From: Mesorhizobium shangrilense
Lineage (GTDB): Bacteria > Pseudomonadota > Alphaproteobacteria > Rhizobiales > Rhizobiaceae
NCBI RefSeq assembly: GCF_028826155.1
Contig: NZ_JAQGPN010000001.1
Span: 248,001-312,000, forward strand
DNA: 64,000 bases
Reading direction: 5' to 3'
Part shown: positions 8,610 to 19,161 of the stretch, piece by piece
Layout: each line of letters starts with the position of its first letter
Position numbering within the stretch: position 1 is the first letter of the stretch
Notes under the pieces: model-generated
The model's input: only the letters and a program-made list of their open reading frames with translations
What the model was told of the DNA's origin: nothing
The model's database searches: none
Program-made: the position numbers and the translations under genes

Positions 8610-9314
8610 ATGACCAAGCTTTCCGACTTCGCCATCGCCAAACACTGGCCGGCACAGCACCCAGACCGCATCCAGCTCTATTCCTGGCCGACGCCGAACG
8701 GCGTGAAGGTCTCGATCGCGCTGGAGGAGATGGGGCTCGCCTACGAGGCGCACGGCGTCAACATCGGCAGGAACGAGACCTGGACGGACGACTTCCTCGA
8801 ACTCAACCCGAACGGCAAGATTCCCGCGATCATCGACCCGAACGGTCCGGGCGGGCAGGCGTTGCCGCTGTTCGAATCCGGCGCCATCCTCGTCTATCTC
8901 GCCGAAAAATCCGGCAAGCTCATCTCGAAGGACCCGGCCCGGCGCTACGAGACGCTGCAGTGGATGTTCTTCCAGACCGGCCATATCGGACCGATGTTCG
9001 GGCAGGTCGGCTTCTTCCACAAATTCGCCGGCCGCGAATATGAGGACAAGCGCCCGCTGCACCGCTACCGCGACGAATCCATCCGCCTCCTCGGCGTGCT
9101 CGAGAAACGCCTGCAAGACCGTCCGTGGCTGATGGGCGACGAATACTCCATCGCAGACGTGCAGATATTCCCCTGGGTGCGCAACATGCGCGGCTTCTAC
9201 GATGCCGGCGAACTGCTCGGCCTCCACAATTTCCCGAAGACGTACGAATGGGTCGATCGCGCAGCCGCGCGGCCGGCATCGATACGGGGGCTGGAGATTC
9301 CGCCCAGAAGCTGA
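8610..9314 (+). CDS. Glutathione S-transferase family protein (YfcG/YghU-like, nu class)
   Basis: A 234-aa cytosolic protein with an N-terminal thioredoxin-like GST domain (about residues 20-105, including SWPTPNGVKVSIALEEMG and the ELNPNGKIPAI segment ending in FESGAI) and a helical C-terminal domain. The extra N-terminal 20 residues and the TPNG active-site turn match the YfcG/YghU group, which shows disulfide-reductase and peroxidase activity with glutathione. It stands alone, with no operon partners. Confidence 0.88.
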   Translation: MTKLSDFAIAKHWPAQHPDRIQLYSWPTPNGVKVSIALEEMGLAYEAHGVNIGRNETWTDDFLELNPNGKIPAIIDPNGPGGQALPLFESGAILVYLAEKSGKLISKDPARRYETLQWMFFQTGHIGPMFGQVGFFHKFAGREYEDKRPLHRYRDESIRLLGVLEKRLQDRPWLMGDEYSIADVQIFPWVRNMRGFYDAGELLGLHNFPKTYEWVDRAAARPASIRGLEIPPRS

Positions 9315-9332
9315 GGCGCGAGCCGACGGGCC

Positions 9333-9767
9333 TCAACTCTTCGGCGCCGTCTTGCCCCGCGGCTTCTTGGCGGAGGACACCACGGAGGCGGCCATTGCGG
9401 CGGCGCTCTTGGCCGTCCTGGTCACCTTGCGGATAACCTTCTTGGCCATCGAAGGCTCGTTGCTCTTTGCAGCCGCCTTCGGCGCTGCAGCCTTCTTGCC
9501 GCTTGATGCAGGCTTCGCCGCCTTGGCGGGCGCGGCAGCAGCTTTCGCCGCAGGCTTCTTGGCCGCGGCCGCCTTGGAGGATGCTGGCTTGGCAGCGGGT
9601 GATTTGGCAGCGGCAGGCTTCTGAGCAGACGCCGCCTTGGCTGCGCTCTTGGCCGCCGGCTTGGCTGCCGGCTTGGCGGCATCCTTGGAGCGTTCGGCCA
9701 GCGCCGCGCCAGCCCCGGATTTCGCAGTCGAGGATTTCGCAGTCGAGGATTTCGATACCTTCGCCAT
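9333..9767 (-). CDS. Lys/Ala-rich histone H1-like protein
   Basis: A 144-aa highly basic, low-complexity protein made almost entirely of Ala, Lys, Pro and Ser, with KPAAK-type repeats from about residue 25 to 110. A slightly more ordered C-terminal segment (KKVIRKVTRTAKSAAAMAASVV) ends in a basic tail. Such proteins resemble bacterial histone-H1-like (AlgP/Hc-type) DNA-binding proteins; the role here is inferred. ATG 9767 has a GAGGGAAC ribosome-binding sequence and removes a Cys-rich 22-residue extension that does not fit the composition. A 15-bp unit (9718-9732) is repeated in tandem at 9733-9747 and encodes the SSTAK repeats. Confidence 0.8.
   Translation of the reverse strand: MAKVSKSSTAKSSTAKSGAGAALAERSKDAAKPAAKPAAKSAAKAASAQKPAAAKSPAAKPASSKAAAAKKPAAKAAAAPAKAAKPASSGKKAAAPKAAAKSNEPSMAKKVIRKVTRTAKSAAAMAASVVSSAKKPRGKTAPKS
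9718..9747. repeat. Tandem 15-bp repeat inside the histone-like gene
   Basis: Two exact head-to-tail copies of a 15-bp unit, with the next 7 bases starting a third. They encode the SSTAK units near the N-terminus. Such repeats can change copy number by slippage without breaking the frame. Confidence 0.8.
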
Positions 9768-9878
9768 GTTGGGTTCCCTCGGTTGTCGACACGCAACGTG
9801 AACGCAAACGGGAACCGAAACATTCGGTTCCAAACCCAGCCAACCGGCCAGCGGCCGCGTTGGCCTTCCTCGCGACGG

Positions 9879-10493
9879 TCAGTGGCTGACCGAACCGACC
9901 AGCGTCTGGCTGCCGTCCTGGATCGAAACCCAGCGACCGGTATTCTCCGAAGCCTGCCGCTTCAGGTAGCGGTAGTCTGTGCGGTCCCACTGCAGGACCT
10001 TGGTGTTCAGATTGTCGAGAATGAAATCGCCCTTGTCGGTGCGCACGGTCAGGACGGCGTGGCCCTCGCCATCGCTCTTGCGCACGACCGTGAGCAAGAG
10101 ATTGGAGAGCGAGATGCCACGCTCACTCAGCTCGCGACGCTTCTCGAGCGCGTAGTCCTCGCAATCGCCTACCCCGTCGGGATAGGCCCAGACTTCATCC
10201 TTGCCGTAGATGTCGAAATCATTCATCGCCTCGACGGCCTGGTTGACCGCCTCGTTGATGCTGACGATCTGCTCCCAGATGACTTCGGTCAGCTGCAGCG
10301 GTCTCTGGTCGCGCGGCTTGACGGCGCATTCCTCAGGAGCCTCGCGGCAGAACTCGTAGTGACCGATGGGCTGGGACGTGAGGCCGCCGACGACCATGGA
10401 GCCCGCCCCGGCCGAGGTCGCCGTCGTTGCGGCCGCAATAAGCGCCACACCGATCACAATCTGCGCACACCGCCGTTTCAGTGACGATATCAT
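9879..10493 (-). CDS. Transglutaminase-like cysteine peptidase (BTLCP family)
   Basis: A 204-aa exported protein with an N-terminal signal peptide (hydrophobic about residues 11-28, cleavage near AGA). It carries the bacterial transglutaminase-like cysteine proteinase pattern: catalytic Cys111 in GDCEDYAL, His145 in GHAVLTV and Asp160 in LDNL. Members are periplasmic; some act in LapG-like processing and many are uncharacterised. The promoter region contains a perfect TTAA-N7-TTAA box 35 bp before the ATG, suggesting control by the cell-cycle regulator CtrA. Confidence 0.88.
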   Translation of the reverse strand: MISSLKRRCAQIVIGVALIAAATTATSAGAGSMVVGGLTSQPIGHYEFCREAPEECAVKPRDQRPLQLTEVIWEQIVSINEAVNQAVEAMNDFDIYGKDEVWAYPDGVGDCEDYALEKRRELSERGISLSNLLLTVVRKSDGEGHAVLTVRTDKGDFILDNLNTKVLQWDRTDYRYLKRQASENTGRWVSIQDGSQTLVGSVSH

Positions 10494-10527
10494 CGTCAGC
10501 CGCCCTGCCCTTAACGTTTTGTCGTTG

Positions 10528-10542
10528 TTAACGAAGCGTTAA
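10528..10542. promoter_or_regulatory. CtrA-type box (TTAA-N7-TTAA)
   Basis: Two TTAA half-sites separated by exactly 7 nt lie 35 bp upstream of the BTLCP start. This is the full alphaproteobacterial CtrA consensus. A further TTAAC lies at 10511-10515. Whether it activates or represses depends on the unmapped transcription start. Confidence 0.6.
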
Positions 10543-10695
10543 ATATTTGTCGGCTGCTGTCAATTTCGGTGAACCCGCAATCTGCGCAAATGGTTTACGC
10601 GCGCGATCAACGCCCGCATCAGGTGTCATTCTTGCAACAGAAAACGCGGCCCCGAGCGCCTTTCGAGCGTTCGGTCAGGCAGGTTCAAGGGAGAA

Positions 10696-11970
10696 TCAGG
10701 TCTTGGCGGCGCGCACTGCCTTCGGCTTGGCCGCAACCCGATTCTCGCGGCCGTAGCTCCGAATGAAATCCACCATGCGCGGCACGATCTCGGCGCGGAA
10801 GCGCGAGCCGTTGAACACGCCGTAGTGGCCGACCTTGGGCTGCACGTAGTGCGCCTTCATGTCGGCCGGAAGGTTTGTGCACAGGTCCTGCGCGGCCTTG
10901 GTCTGGCCGAGGCCGGAGATGTCGTCGTTCTCGCCCTCGACGGTGAACAGCGCGACATTGCGGATGGCCGAGGGATCGACGCGCTCGCCCCGGTGCATCA
11001 TCTCGCCCTTGGGCAGCAAATGGCGCACGAAGACGGTATCGACCGTCTGCAGGTAGAACTCGGCGGTCAGGTCCATCACCGCCAGATACTCGTCGTAGAA
11101 CTCGCGGTGCTTCACCACCCCGTCGCCGTCATTCTTGACGAGGTGCATGAAGAAGTCCTTGTGGGCGATGATATGCCGGTCGAGGTTCATGCCCATGAAG
11201 CCCGAGAGCTGCAGGAAGCCGGGATAGACGTCGCGCATGAAGCCCGGGTTGGGCCACGGCACCTGCATGATGACGTTCTCGCGGAACCAGTCGGTGCCTT
11301 TCTCCTCCGCCAGAAGGTTGACGGCGGTCGGATTGCGGCGAGTGTCGATCGGACCGCCCATCAGCGTCATCGTCGAGGGCGCCATGCGGTCGCCCCTCGC
11401 CTCCATCACCGACACCGCCGCCAGGACAGGCACGGACGGCTGGCAGACGGCCACCACGTGGGTGTCCGGTCCCAGTTCGTGCAGCATGTCGATGACGTAG
11501 TCGATGTAGTCGTCGAGGTCGAAGCGTCCGGCCGTGACCGGGACCATGCGGGCGTCGGCCCAGTCGGTGATGTAGACGTCGCAATAGGGCAGCATGGCTT
11601 CCACCGTGCCGCGCAGCAGCGTCGCATAGTGGCCCGACATGGGCGCCACGATCAAAAGCTTGGGATCGGCCGCGCGTCCGGCAGGAAGGTCACGCTTGAA
11701 CCGGATCAGGTTGCAGAAGGGGCGCTTCCAGACCACCTCTTCGCTGACGGCGACGGTCTTCCAGTCGACCACGGTCTCGGTGAGGCCGAATGTCGGCTTG
11801 CCGTAGCGCCGCGTGGTGCGTTCGAACAGCTCGGCCGAGGCGGCCACCGAGCGACCCCATGCCGTATGGGAGATCGGGTTGAGCGGATTGGAATAAATGA
11901 GGCGGATGGCGTCGGCATAGGCCCGGAAGGGCTGCACCGCGGCATGGTTCAATTCGTAGAGCTGGTACAT
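10696..11970 (-). CDS. phaZ: Intracellular polyhydroxybutyrate depolymerase
   Basis: A 424-aa cytosolic alpha/beta-hydrolase-like enzyme that releases hydroxyacids from intracellular PHA granules. It has the cysteine-type nucleophile motif VCQPS (Cys176) typical of intracellular PhaZ in place of the serine of extracellular depolymerases. It also shows the family's conserved N-terminus (MYQLYELNH) and the C-terminal VGHYGVFNGSRF segment with the catalytic His. The ATG at 11970 fits this N-terminus; a longer frame upstream would run over the operator. A FadR-type palindrome 53 bp upstream suggests metabolite-controlled expression. Confidence 0.93.
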   Translation of the reverse strand: MYQLYELNHAAVQPFRAYADAIRLIYSNPLNPISHTAWGRSVAASAELFERTTRRYGKPTFGLTETVVDWKTVAVSEEVVWKRPFCNLIRFKRDLPAGRAADPKLLIVAPMSGHYATLLRGTVEAMLPYCDVYITDWADARMVPVTAGRFDLDDYIDYVIDMLHELGPDTHVVAVCQPSVPVLAAVSVMEARGDRMAPSTMTLMGGPIDTRRNPTAVNLLAEEKGTDWFRENVIMQVPWPNPGFMRDVYPGFLQLSGFMGMNLDRHIIAHKDFFMHLVKNDGDGVVKHREFYDEYLAVMDLTAEFYLQTVDTVFVRHLLPKGEMMHRGERVDPSAIRNVALFTVEGENDDISGLGQTKAAQDLCTNLPADMKAHYVQPKVGHYGVFNGSRFRAEIVPRMVDFIRSYGRENRVAAKPKAVRAAKT

Positions 11971-12022
11971 CGTAAGCCCCGTCATCCCTGCTGCCGCCGC
12001 GCCCCCGTGACGGTCTGAATCA

Positions 12023-12035
12023 TTGGTCAGACCAA
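12023..12035. promoter_or_regulatory. FadR/GntR-type operator upstream of phaZ
   Basis: The 13-bp perfect palindrome TTGGTCAGACCAA (arms TTGGTC/GACCAA around one base) matches the TGGTCNGACC core recognised by FadR-subfamily GntR regulators. It lies 53-65 bp before the phaZ ATG, where a repressor would cover the promoter. No GntR gene lies nearby, so the regulator acts from elsewhere. Confidence 0.55.
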
Positions 12036-12137
12036 ATACGTAGCATTGAATAGGCGCAGCGCAACGTCGCGCCGCGTCAACGAGCCTCATCCTTTGGCAC
12101 AAAGTGTTGAAAAACCGTTCGGATCGGACACGCCGGC

Positions 12138-12656
12138 TCAACTGTTGCAGACAAGCAGCACGCGCGACTGCGGCGAGGAACCCGGCGGCACCTCGCGATG
12201 GAAACAGCGGACGAGCTCGTCCGCGGCTTCGTGCAGCGGAAGCTCCCGGAAGCCGAGCCGCTCGTAGTAGGGCTGGTTGAACGGCACGTCACGGTAGGTA
12301 GTGAGGCTGACCGCAGGAAGCCCGCGCCTGCGGGCTGCATCGCGGACGCAGCCGACGAGCCTCGCCCCGATGCCGCGCCGGCCATGCGCCGGGTCGACCG
12401 ACAGTTCCTTGAGATGAAGATGGCCGCCGAGCTGGTAGGCAACGGCAAAACCCACGGGCGCATCGTCCCGATCGGCCGCGACCCAGACATCGCAGCCGTC
12501 CGTCAGCGTACGGATGGAGGATGCGTCGGAGGCCGGCGCATTGCCGACCTCCGGGTGGCCGTGCGCACTGAACAAGGCTGCGGCGCGCGTCTCCACACCG
12601 GCAAGCCGGTCATCGTCCGACTCGCGCCGCGGCCGGATGTGGTAGCGGGAATCCAT
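12138..12656 (-). CDS. GNAT family N-acetyltransferase
   Basis: A 172-aa GNAT-fold protein. The acetyl-CoA pyrophosphate-binding loop is visible as ELSVDPAHGRRGIGARL (about residues 85-105), preceded by the HLKEL beta strand and followed by the late YYERLGFRE segment. The substrate is unknown. It follows a DUF1330 gene by 12 bp and is probably the last gene of the operon that starts with the FMN reductase. Confidence 0.85.
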   Translation of the reverse strand: MDSRYHIRPRRESDDDRLAGVETRAAALFSAHGHPEVGNAPASDASSIRTLTDGCDVWVAADRDDAPVGFAVAYQLGGHLHLKELSVDPAHGRRGIGARLVGCVRDAARRRGLPAVSLTTYRDVPFNQPYYERLGFRELPLHEAADELVRCFHREVPPGSSPQSRVLLVCNS

Positions 12657-12668
12657 CGGATGCCGACG

Positions 12669-12962
12669 TCAGCCGTCGATGCCCTCGACGAGAACGATCT
12701 CGCCATCCGCATGTTTCTGCCGGATCGAGGCGGCGTGCTGGTACTCGGGCGAGTGATAGCAGTCCTGCGCGACCTTCAGCGAGGCGAACTCGATGATCAC
12801 ATTGCGGGCGCGGCCTACGCCTTCCACCGCATCGCTGGCGCCGCCGCGCGCCAGGAACCTTGCGCCATGTTTCTCGAAGGCGGGCCTGGCCGCCGCCACA
12901 TAGTCCTTGTATCCTTCCGGGTCGCGTATATCGACGCGGGCAATCCAGTATCCCTTGGCCAT
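12669..12962 (-). CDS. DUF1330 domain protein
   Basis: A 97-aa dimeric alpha/beta-barrel-type small protein that begins with the DUF1330 signature (KGYWIARVDIRDPEGYKDY) and contains the central FLARGG and VIIEFASLKVAQDCY segments. No catalytic role is established for the family. It sits 29 bp after pyrF and 12 bp before a GNAT gene on the same strand. Confidence 0.88.
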   Translation of the reverse strand: MAKGYWIARVDIRDPEGYKDYVAAARPAFEKHGARFLARGGASDAVEGVGRARNVIIEFASLKVAQDCYHSPEYQHAASIRQKHADGEIVLVEGIDG

Positions 12963-12991
12963 TCCATCCTCCCAGTTTCAGGACGGCAGGC

Positions 12992-13687
12992 TCAGGCAGC
13001 CGCCATCTCGGCTAGGATTGCGCGGGCAGCCTCCCGCCTGTCAACGGCGCCGACGATCGGCCTTGCCACGACGAGGTGGCTGGACCCGGCGCGGATGGCC
13101 TGCGCCGGCGTCAAGACGCGCTTCTGGTCGCCGTGCTCGGCGCCTGCCGGACGGATGCCCGGAGTGACGATCGCCATATCGGGTCCGACGATGCTGCGCA
13201 CCGCGGCGGCTTCCGCGGCTGAGCATACGATGCCGCCCATTCCCGCCTGCCGCGCCTGCTCGGCGCGACGCAGCACCAGCGTTCCGGGATCATGCGCATA
13301 GCCCGCATCGATGACGTCCTGTGCGTCCATCGACGTCAGCACGGTGACCGCGAGCAGGCAGAGATCGCTGCCGCGCGCCGCTTCCACAGCCGCCTTCATC
13401 GCCTTGGGATAGGCATGCAGCGTGAGCATGGTCATGCCCATCTTAGCGATGTTCTCGACGCCCTTGGCGACCGTGTTGTCGATGTCGAGCAGCTTCATGT
13501 CGAGGAAGACCTTGGCTCCTCCGCTCGCAAGTTCCTTCGCGAAGTCCAGGCCGCCGGCGAAGGCGAGCTGGTAGCCGATCTTGTAGAAGCTGGCCGTCCC
13601 CTCGAGGTCTTTGACGACCGCCTCGGCCTCCCGCACGGTCGGCACATCCAGGCCCACAATCAAGCGATCGCGCATCTCAGACGACAT
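12992..13687 (-). CDS. pyrF: Orotidine 5'-phosphate decarboxylase
   Basis: A TIM-barrel enzyme of about 231 aa that decarboxylates OMP to UMP in the last step of de novo pyrimidine synthesis. It shows the N-terminal LIVGLDVP strand, the catalytic core [16 protein letters not shown] (Asp-x-Lys-x2-Asp type) and a late phosphate-binding [12 protein letters not shown] 13687 overlaps the upstream histidine-phosphatase stop by 11 nt and has a GGGGA ribosome-binding sequence; an internal ATG at 13675 is the alternative. The longer frame upstream is a shadow. Confidence 0.95.
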   Translation of the reverse strand: MSSEMRDRLIVGLDVPTVREAEAVVKDLEGTASFYKIGYQLAFAGGLDFAKELASGGAKVFLDMKLLDIDNTVAKGVENIAKMGMTMLTLHAYPKAMKAAVEAARGSDLCLLAVTVLTSMDAQDVIDAGYAHDPGTLVLRRAEQARQAGMGGIVCSAAEAAAVRSIVGPDMAIVTPGIRPAGAEHGDQKRVLTPAQAIRAGSSHLVVARPIVGAVDRREAARAILAEMAAA

Positions 13688-14273
13688 CGGCAATCCCCGT
13701 GAACTGTTCCATCGGCGTCCAATCGCAAAGCAGGCGGCGATCTGCAAGGGCGAACGCATGGATGTTGCCGCCGCCGCCCGGCTGGTCCTCGCGGCGCGAG
13801 ATCGGCCGCCCGGCGAAATGGCATTTCAGCAACGTGCCGACCGCGCCATGGCCGACGAACAGGATCGGGAGCGACGGGTCGTGGGCGGCGAGCTCGCGCT
13901 CGACCGCGCCGACGATGCGGCGCTGCGCGTCGATCGCCCGCTCCCAGCCGTTCCAGCTCGCTTCCGGTTCGGCGAAGAAGCTGTCTGCCGCCTTCTCGAA
14001 CTCAGGCGGCGCAAGGAAGCCGGTGGAGGATCTGTCGTTCTCTCCCATATCCTGCCCGGTCCCGGGAGCGAGACCGGATGCGTCTGTGAGGATCGCGGCC
14101 GTCTCGACGGCCTTGCGCTCCTCGCTGCTGACGATACGGGCAAGGCCGCGTACCCATGCCGCACCGCAGACAGCCTCCACGCGCCGACGGCCGACCGCCG
14201 ACAGACCCCATTCCGGCACCGGCACCGCCGGGTCGATTTCGACCTGCGGGTGGGTGAGGTAGAGGCCGATCAA
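13677..14273 (-). CDS. Histidine phosphatase superfamily protein
   Basis: A 198-aa protein resembling phosphoglycerate-mutase-like phosphatases. It retains [22 protein letters not shown] (the conserved second-Arg/Glu region) and [12 protein letters not shown] (catalytic His). The N-terminal RHG of classical members reads instead YLTHPQVEI, so the nucleophilic region is atypical. No ATG fits; TTG at 14273 overlaps the upstream TGA (TTGA) and gives translational coupling. It is followed by pyrF with an 11-nt overlap. The substrate is unknown. Confidence 0.8.
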   Translation of the reverse strand: MIGLYLTHPQVEIDPAVPVPEWGLSAVGRRRVEAVCGAAWVRGLARIVSSEERKAVETAAILTDASGLAPGTGQDMGENDRSSTGFLAPPEFEKAADSFFAEPEASWNGWERAIDAQRRIVGAVERELAAHDPSLPILFVGHGAVGTLLKCHFAGRPISRREDQPGGGGNIHAFALADRRLLCDWTPMEQFTGIADVV

Positions 14274-14860
14274 TGCTCGACCCGGGTGGAGAGCAGCCGG
14301 GCATGCTCGATGAGCGTGCGGCAGAGACGCGCCATGCCCTTGCGCAGACGCTCTTCCTTGAAATCGCCGCTCTCCTCGAAGGCCTCGCCGCCGCGGGGCA
14401 CCGAAACCTGCGGCGAGATCACCTCCATGCCGATGTGGGACAGGACGTGGCGCAGATGCATGATCGCGCGGACGCCGGCGAAATGGCCCTCTGAAGAAGA
14501 GCACAGCCCGACCACCTTGCCGGGGTACGGCTTCAGCGGCTTGCCGCCATCCTCCGAGATGCGGCTCACCCAGTCGATGGTGTTCTTGAGGAGCGGCGGC
14601 AGCGACCCATTGTACTCGGGCGTGCAGATGAGCACTGCGTCATGCGATGCGATCAGCCTGGCCAGCTTGAAGGCGTTCTCGGGAATGCCCTGCTCCTCCT
14701 CGAGGTCCTCGTTCATCAGCGGCAGCGGATAGTCGGCCAGCGAGATGCGCGTGACATCGGCCCCCTGCATCGCGAGCTCGCGCTGGGCGCAGTCGGCGGT
14801 CTTGCCGCTATAAGCGCCGGTTCGGATCGAACCGGCGAGAACGAGGATTTTCGGGATCAT
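14270..14860 (-). CDS. NADPH-dependent FMN reductase family protein
   Basis: A 196-aa flavodoxin-like protein with the phosphate-binding loop LAGSIRTGAYSGK (about residues 6-18) and the TPEYNGSLPPLLKNTIDW signature of NADPH-dependent FMN/quinone reductases such as ChrR/ArsH. It acts in the cytoplasm on flavin, quinone or metal substrates. ATG 14860 begins exactly at the domain. Its stop overlaps the TTG start of the next gene; pmtA ends 20 bp upstream. Confidence 0.9.
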   Translation of the reverse strand: MIPKILVLAGSIRTGAYSGKTADCAQRELAMQGADVTRISLADYPLPLMNEDLEEEQGIPENAFKLARLIASHDAVLICTPEYNGSLPPLLKNTIDWVSRISEDGGKPLKPYPGKVVGLCSSSEGHFAGVRAIMHLRHVLSHIGMEVISPQVSVPRGGEAFEESGDFKEERLRKGMARLCRTLIEHARLLSTRVEH

Positions 14861-14880
14861 GCTGGGCTCCGGACAGTGGA

Positions 14881-15489
14881 TCAGTTCGGCTTGCGCCGAC
14901 GGTAGATCCACAGCTGGGTCGGCGGGATGTTGCGCAGGACGAAGCGGAAGTGCTCGACCGAGTAGCTGCCGCGTCCCGGCGGCACCGGAGATTTCGGACC
15001 GTAGGTCAGCTGCACGATCGGCCGGCCGAGGGGCAGGCGATCGAGCAGGTCCTCGACGTACCGGACGCGCGTCGCAACCGGAAAGTTGAGGAGCGGCACA
15101 CCGGAGATCACGGAATCGAACATTGTCCCGGGCATGTCGCGCAGCGTTTCGTTCAGGTTGAAGGCGTCGCCGTGGATGACATCCACATCCGGAAAGGTTC
15201 GCCTGAGATGGGTGACGAACTCGGGCGCGTATTCAACCGTATGGAGATCCTGCGGCCTTACACCGCGCTCCAGGATGGCCTTGGTGATCACGCCGGTGCC
15301 CGGACCCAGTTCGAGCACTGGCAGACCGGAACTGGGGTCGATCACCGTCGCCATCTTCCTCGCCGTGACCGAGCTTGTGGGAATGATGGATCCGACCGCT
15401 TTCGGTCGGTGCAACCAGCCCTTGAAGAAACGCATCTCGTCGTCGAATCGCTCGGCGAACGCCTTGCGTAGACCGGTGACGCCTGGCAT
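14881..15489 (-). CDS. pmtA: Phospholipid N-methyltransferase (Sinorhizobium-type PmtA)
   Basis: A 202-aa SAM-dependent methyltransferase that converts phosphatidylethanolamine stepwise to phosphatidylcholine. It contains the SAM-binding loop VLELGPGTGVIT (about residues 58-70) and the N-terminal segment RFFKGWLHRPKAVGSIIPTS typical of the rhizobial PmtA/KsgA-like group. ATG 15489 has a good AGGAGAAGG ribosome-binding sequence; the upstream TTG at 15516 is a weaker choice. It lies between dnaJ and the FMN reductase on the same strand. The family is known in rhizobia, where phosphatidylcholine matters for plant interaction. Confidence 0.85.
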   Translation of the reverse strand: MPGVTGLRKAFAERFDDEMRFFKGWLHRPKAVGSIIPTSSVTARKMATVIDPSSGLPVLELGPGTGVITKAILERGVRPQDLHTVEYAPEFVTHLRRTFPDVDVIHGDAFNLNETLRDMPGTMFDSVISGVPLLNFPVATRVRYVEDLLDRLPLGRPIVQLTYGPKSPVPPGRGSYSVEHFRFVLRNIPPTQLWIYRRRKPN

Positions 15490-15540
15490 GAAGCCCTTCT
15501 CCTCAGCTGTGGACAATAACTTAAATCTAGTGCCCCAGAC

Positions 15541-15558
15541 GCGCAGGCAAGCCTGCGC
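15541..15558. repeat. GC-rich hairpin between dnaJ and pmtA
   Basis: An 8-bp perfect inverted repeat (GCGCAGGC / GCCTGCGC) separated by 2 nt lies in the 91-bp gap between dnaJ and pmtA. No run of T follows on either strand, so a rho-independent terminator is not supported. It could attenuate or process the message. Confidence 0.4.
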
Positions 15559-15580
15559 CGCCCAGGTTAAGAAAAATACG

Positions 15581-16705
15581 TCAGTCGCTGAACGACTCGA
15601 AGAAGTCCTTCATGCGGGAAAAGAAGCCGCTCGACTGCGGGGAGTTTTCCTTGGACGATAGTTGCTCGAACTCTTCCAATAGCTCGCGCTGACGCTTGCT
15701 GAGATTCTGCGGCGTTTCGATGGCGACCTGAATATAAAGGTCGCCGACCGCGGGCTGGCGAAGCACCGGCATGCCCTTGCCCTTCAGCCGGAACTGACGG
15801 CCGTTCTGGGTGCCCTCGGGGATCTTCACGCGGGTCTGCGTGCCGTCCAGCGTAGTGACCTCGAACGCGCCGCCGAGAGCCGCGGACGTCATCGAGATCG
15901 GCACCTTGCAATAAAGGTCTGCGCCGTCGCGCTGGAACAGCTCATGCGGCTTGACGGACAGGAAGATATAGAGATCGCCGGGCGGTCCACCGCGCAGACC
16001 CGCCTCGCCCTCGTTGGCGAGCCTGATGCGGGTGCCGTCCTCGATGCCAGCGGGAATATTGACCGACAGCGACTTCTCCTCGACCACGCGGCCCTGGCCC
16101 GAACACTTGGGACAAGGGTCCTTGATCATCTGGCCGCGGCCGTGACACTGCGGACAGGTGCGCTCGATGGAGAAGAAACCCTGGCTGGCGCGCACCTTGC
16201 CGTGGCCGTGACACATCGTGCAGGTCACCGGCTGCGTGCCGGGCTTGGCGCCGCTGCCGGTGCATTCGGTGCAGGAGATCGAGGCCGGCACGTGGATCTG
16301 GGCCGTCTTGCCGGTGAAGGCCTCCTCGAGCGAGATCTCCATATTGTAGCGAAGGTCGGCGCCGTGCTCGCGACCGCCGCTGCGACGACGCCCGCCGCCC
16401 ATCATCTCGCCGAAGATGTCCTCGAAGATGTCGGAGAAGCCGCCTGCCGCGAAACCGTTGGCGCCGCGGCCCATGCCGCCGTTCTCGAAGGCCGCGTGGC
16501 CGAAACGGTCGTATGCCGCGCGCTTCTGCGGGTCCTTCAGGCACTCATAGGCTTCGTTGATTTCCTTGAACTTGTGCTCGCAGGACTCGTCGCCCGGATT
16601 TTTGTCCGGATGGAACTGCATGGCCAGCTTGCGGAAAGCGCTCTTGAGTTCCTTTTCGTCCGCGCCCTTCTGGACGCCCAGCGTCTCGTAGAAATCAGCC
16701 TTCAT
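15581..16705 (-). CDS. dnaJ: Molecular chaperone DnaJ
   Basis: A 374-aa Hsp40 co-chaperone that stimulates the DnaK ATPase and delivers unfolded proteins. It has all domains in order: J domain with HPD at 32-34, a Gly/Phe-rich linker (about 75-105), four CxxCxGxG zinc-binding repeats (about 145-210) and the C-terminal substrate-binding domain. It lies 220 bp downstream of dnaK, after a terminator, so it probably has its own promoter as well as any read-through. Confidence 0.98.
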   Translation of the reverse strand: MKADFYETLGVQKGADEKELKSAFRKLAMQFHPDKNPGDESCEHKFKEINEAYECLKDPQKRAAYDRFGHAAFENGGMGRGANGFAAGGFSDIFEDIFGEMMGGGRRRSGGREHGADLRYNMEISLEEAFTGKTAQIHVPASISCTECTGSGAKPGTQPVTCTMCHGHGKVRASQGFFSIERTCPQCHGRGQMIKDPCPKCSGQGRVVEEKSLSVNIPAGIEDGTRIRLANEGEAGLRGGPPGDLYIFLSVKPHELFQRDGADLYCKVPISMTSAALGGAFEVTTLDGTQTRVKIPEGTQNGRQFRLKGKGMPVLRQPAVGDLYIQVAIETPQNLSKRQRELLEEFEQLSSKENSPQSSGFFSRMKDFFESFSD

Positions 16706-16875
16706 GCTGCCCCGCGATCCGAATGATCAATGTCTTCGTGCATTGTGCTCTTGGCGCGTTGTCCGACCGCACAGATTGGATCGTCGCCGATGGATTTAGT
16801 AAGCCGAGAGCCTCTATGCCAGAGCTCTCCAGCAATAGGCACAGATTTTCTCATAGAAAAATGCTGCCTCACCTT

Positions 16876-16908
16876 GCAAAAAGGCCCGGCTCAACACCGG
16901 GCCTCCTT
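16876..16908 (-). terminator. Rho-independent terminator after dnaK
   Basis: On the minus strand an 8-bp GC-rich stem (AGGCCCGG / CCGGGCCT, plus-strand arms 16882-16889 and 16897-16904) with a 7-nt loop is followed by a run of five T. It begins 17 bp after the dnaK stop and should reduce dnaK-dnaJ read-through. Confidence 0.85.
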
Positions 16909-16925
16909 GCAATGATCGAACGATC

Positions 16926-18839
<1,914 letters not shown>

Positions 18840-19161
18840 TTTTCTAGTCTCTCCTTCAAGCAGGCCGTCAGGACCCAATGAGGCGTTCCGGGGACGACCC
18901 CTGTTCACTCGAAATCCGTGGCGAGCGCAGGCTTCCACGGTTGCGGCGTATATAAGAACAGGCCTTTCGCCACGCAAGCCGGGTCTGGCCAAGTTCCGAT
19001 CGGCATTACCAGGAAGAAAAGTGCGGCCCCGGAACGCGGAGGACGGGCCAAAGGGCGCTCGGGGCAAGGCTCCGCGACGCACCGCGGGCGTCATGGGGCG
19101 GAAATGCCGCGCGATGGCGGCGGCATTCAGGGTTTCAGGGGCTTCGTAGTTCGCCCTGCCC
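18840..19161. other. dnaK leader and promoter region
   Basis: This 322-bp gap between dnaK and the end of the ETF-QO gene holds the RpoH-type promoter (18947-18978) and an approximately 100-nt 5' leader. No gene is supported; the frames crossing it are extensions of dnaK or its shadows. Confidence 0.6.
18947..18978 (-). promoter_or_regulatory. RpoH (sigma-32) heat-shock promoter of dnaK
   Basis: On the minus strand CTTG (plus 18975-18978) is followed after 18 nt by CTTATATACG (plus 18947-18956). This matches the alphaproteobacterial heat-shock consensus CTTG-N17/18-CYTATNTNNG at every fixed position. It leaves an approximately 100-nt leader before the dnaK ATG. Confidence 0.8.
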
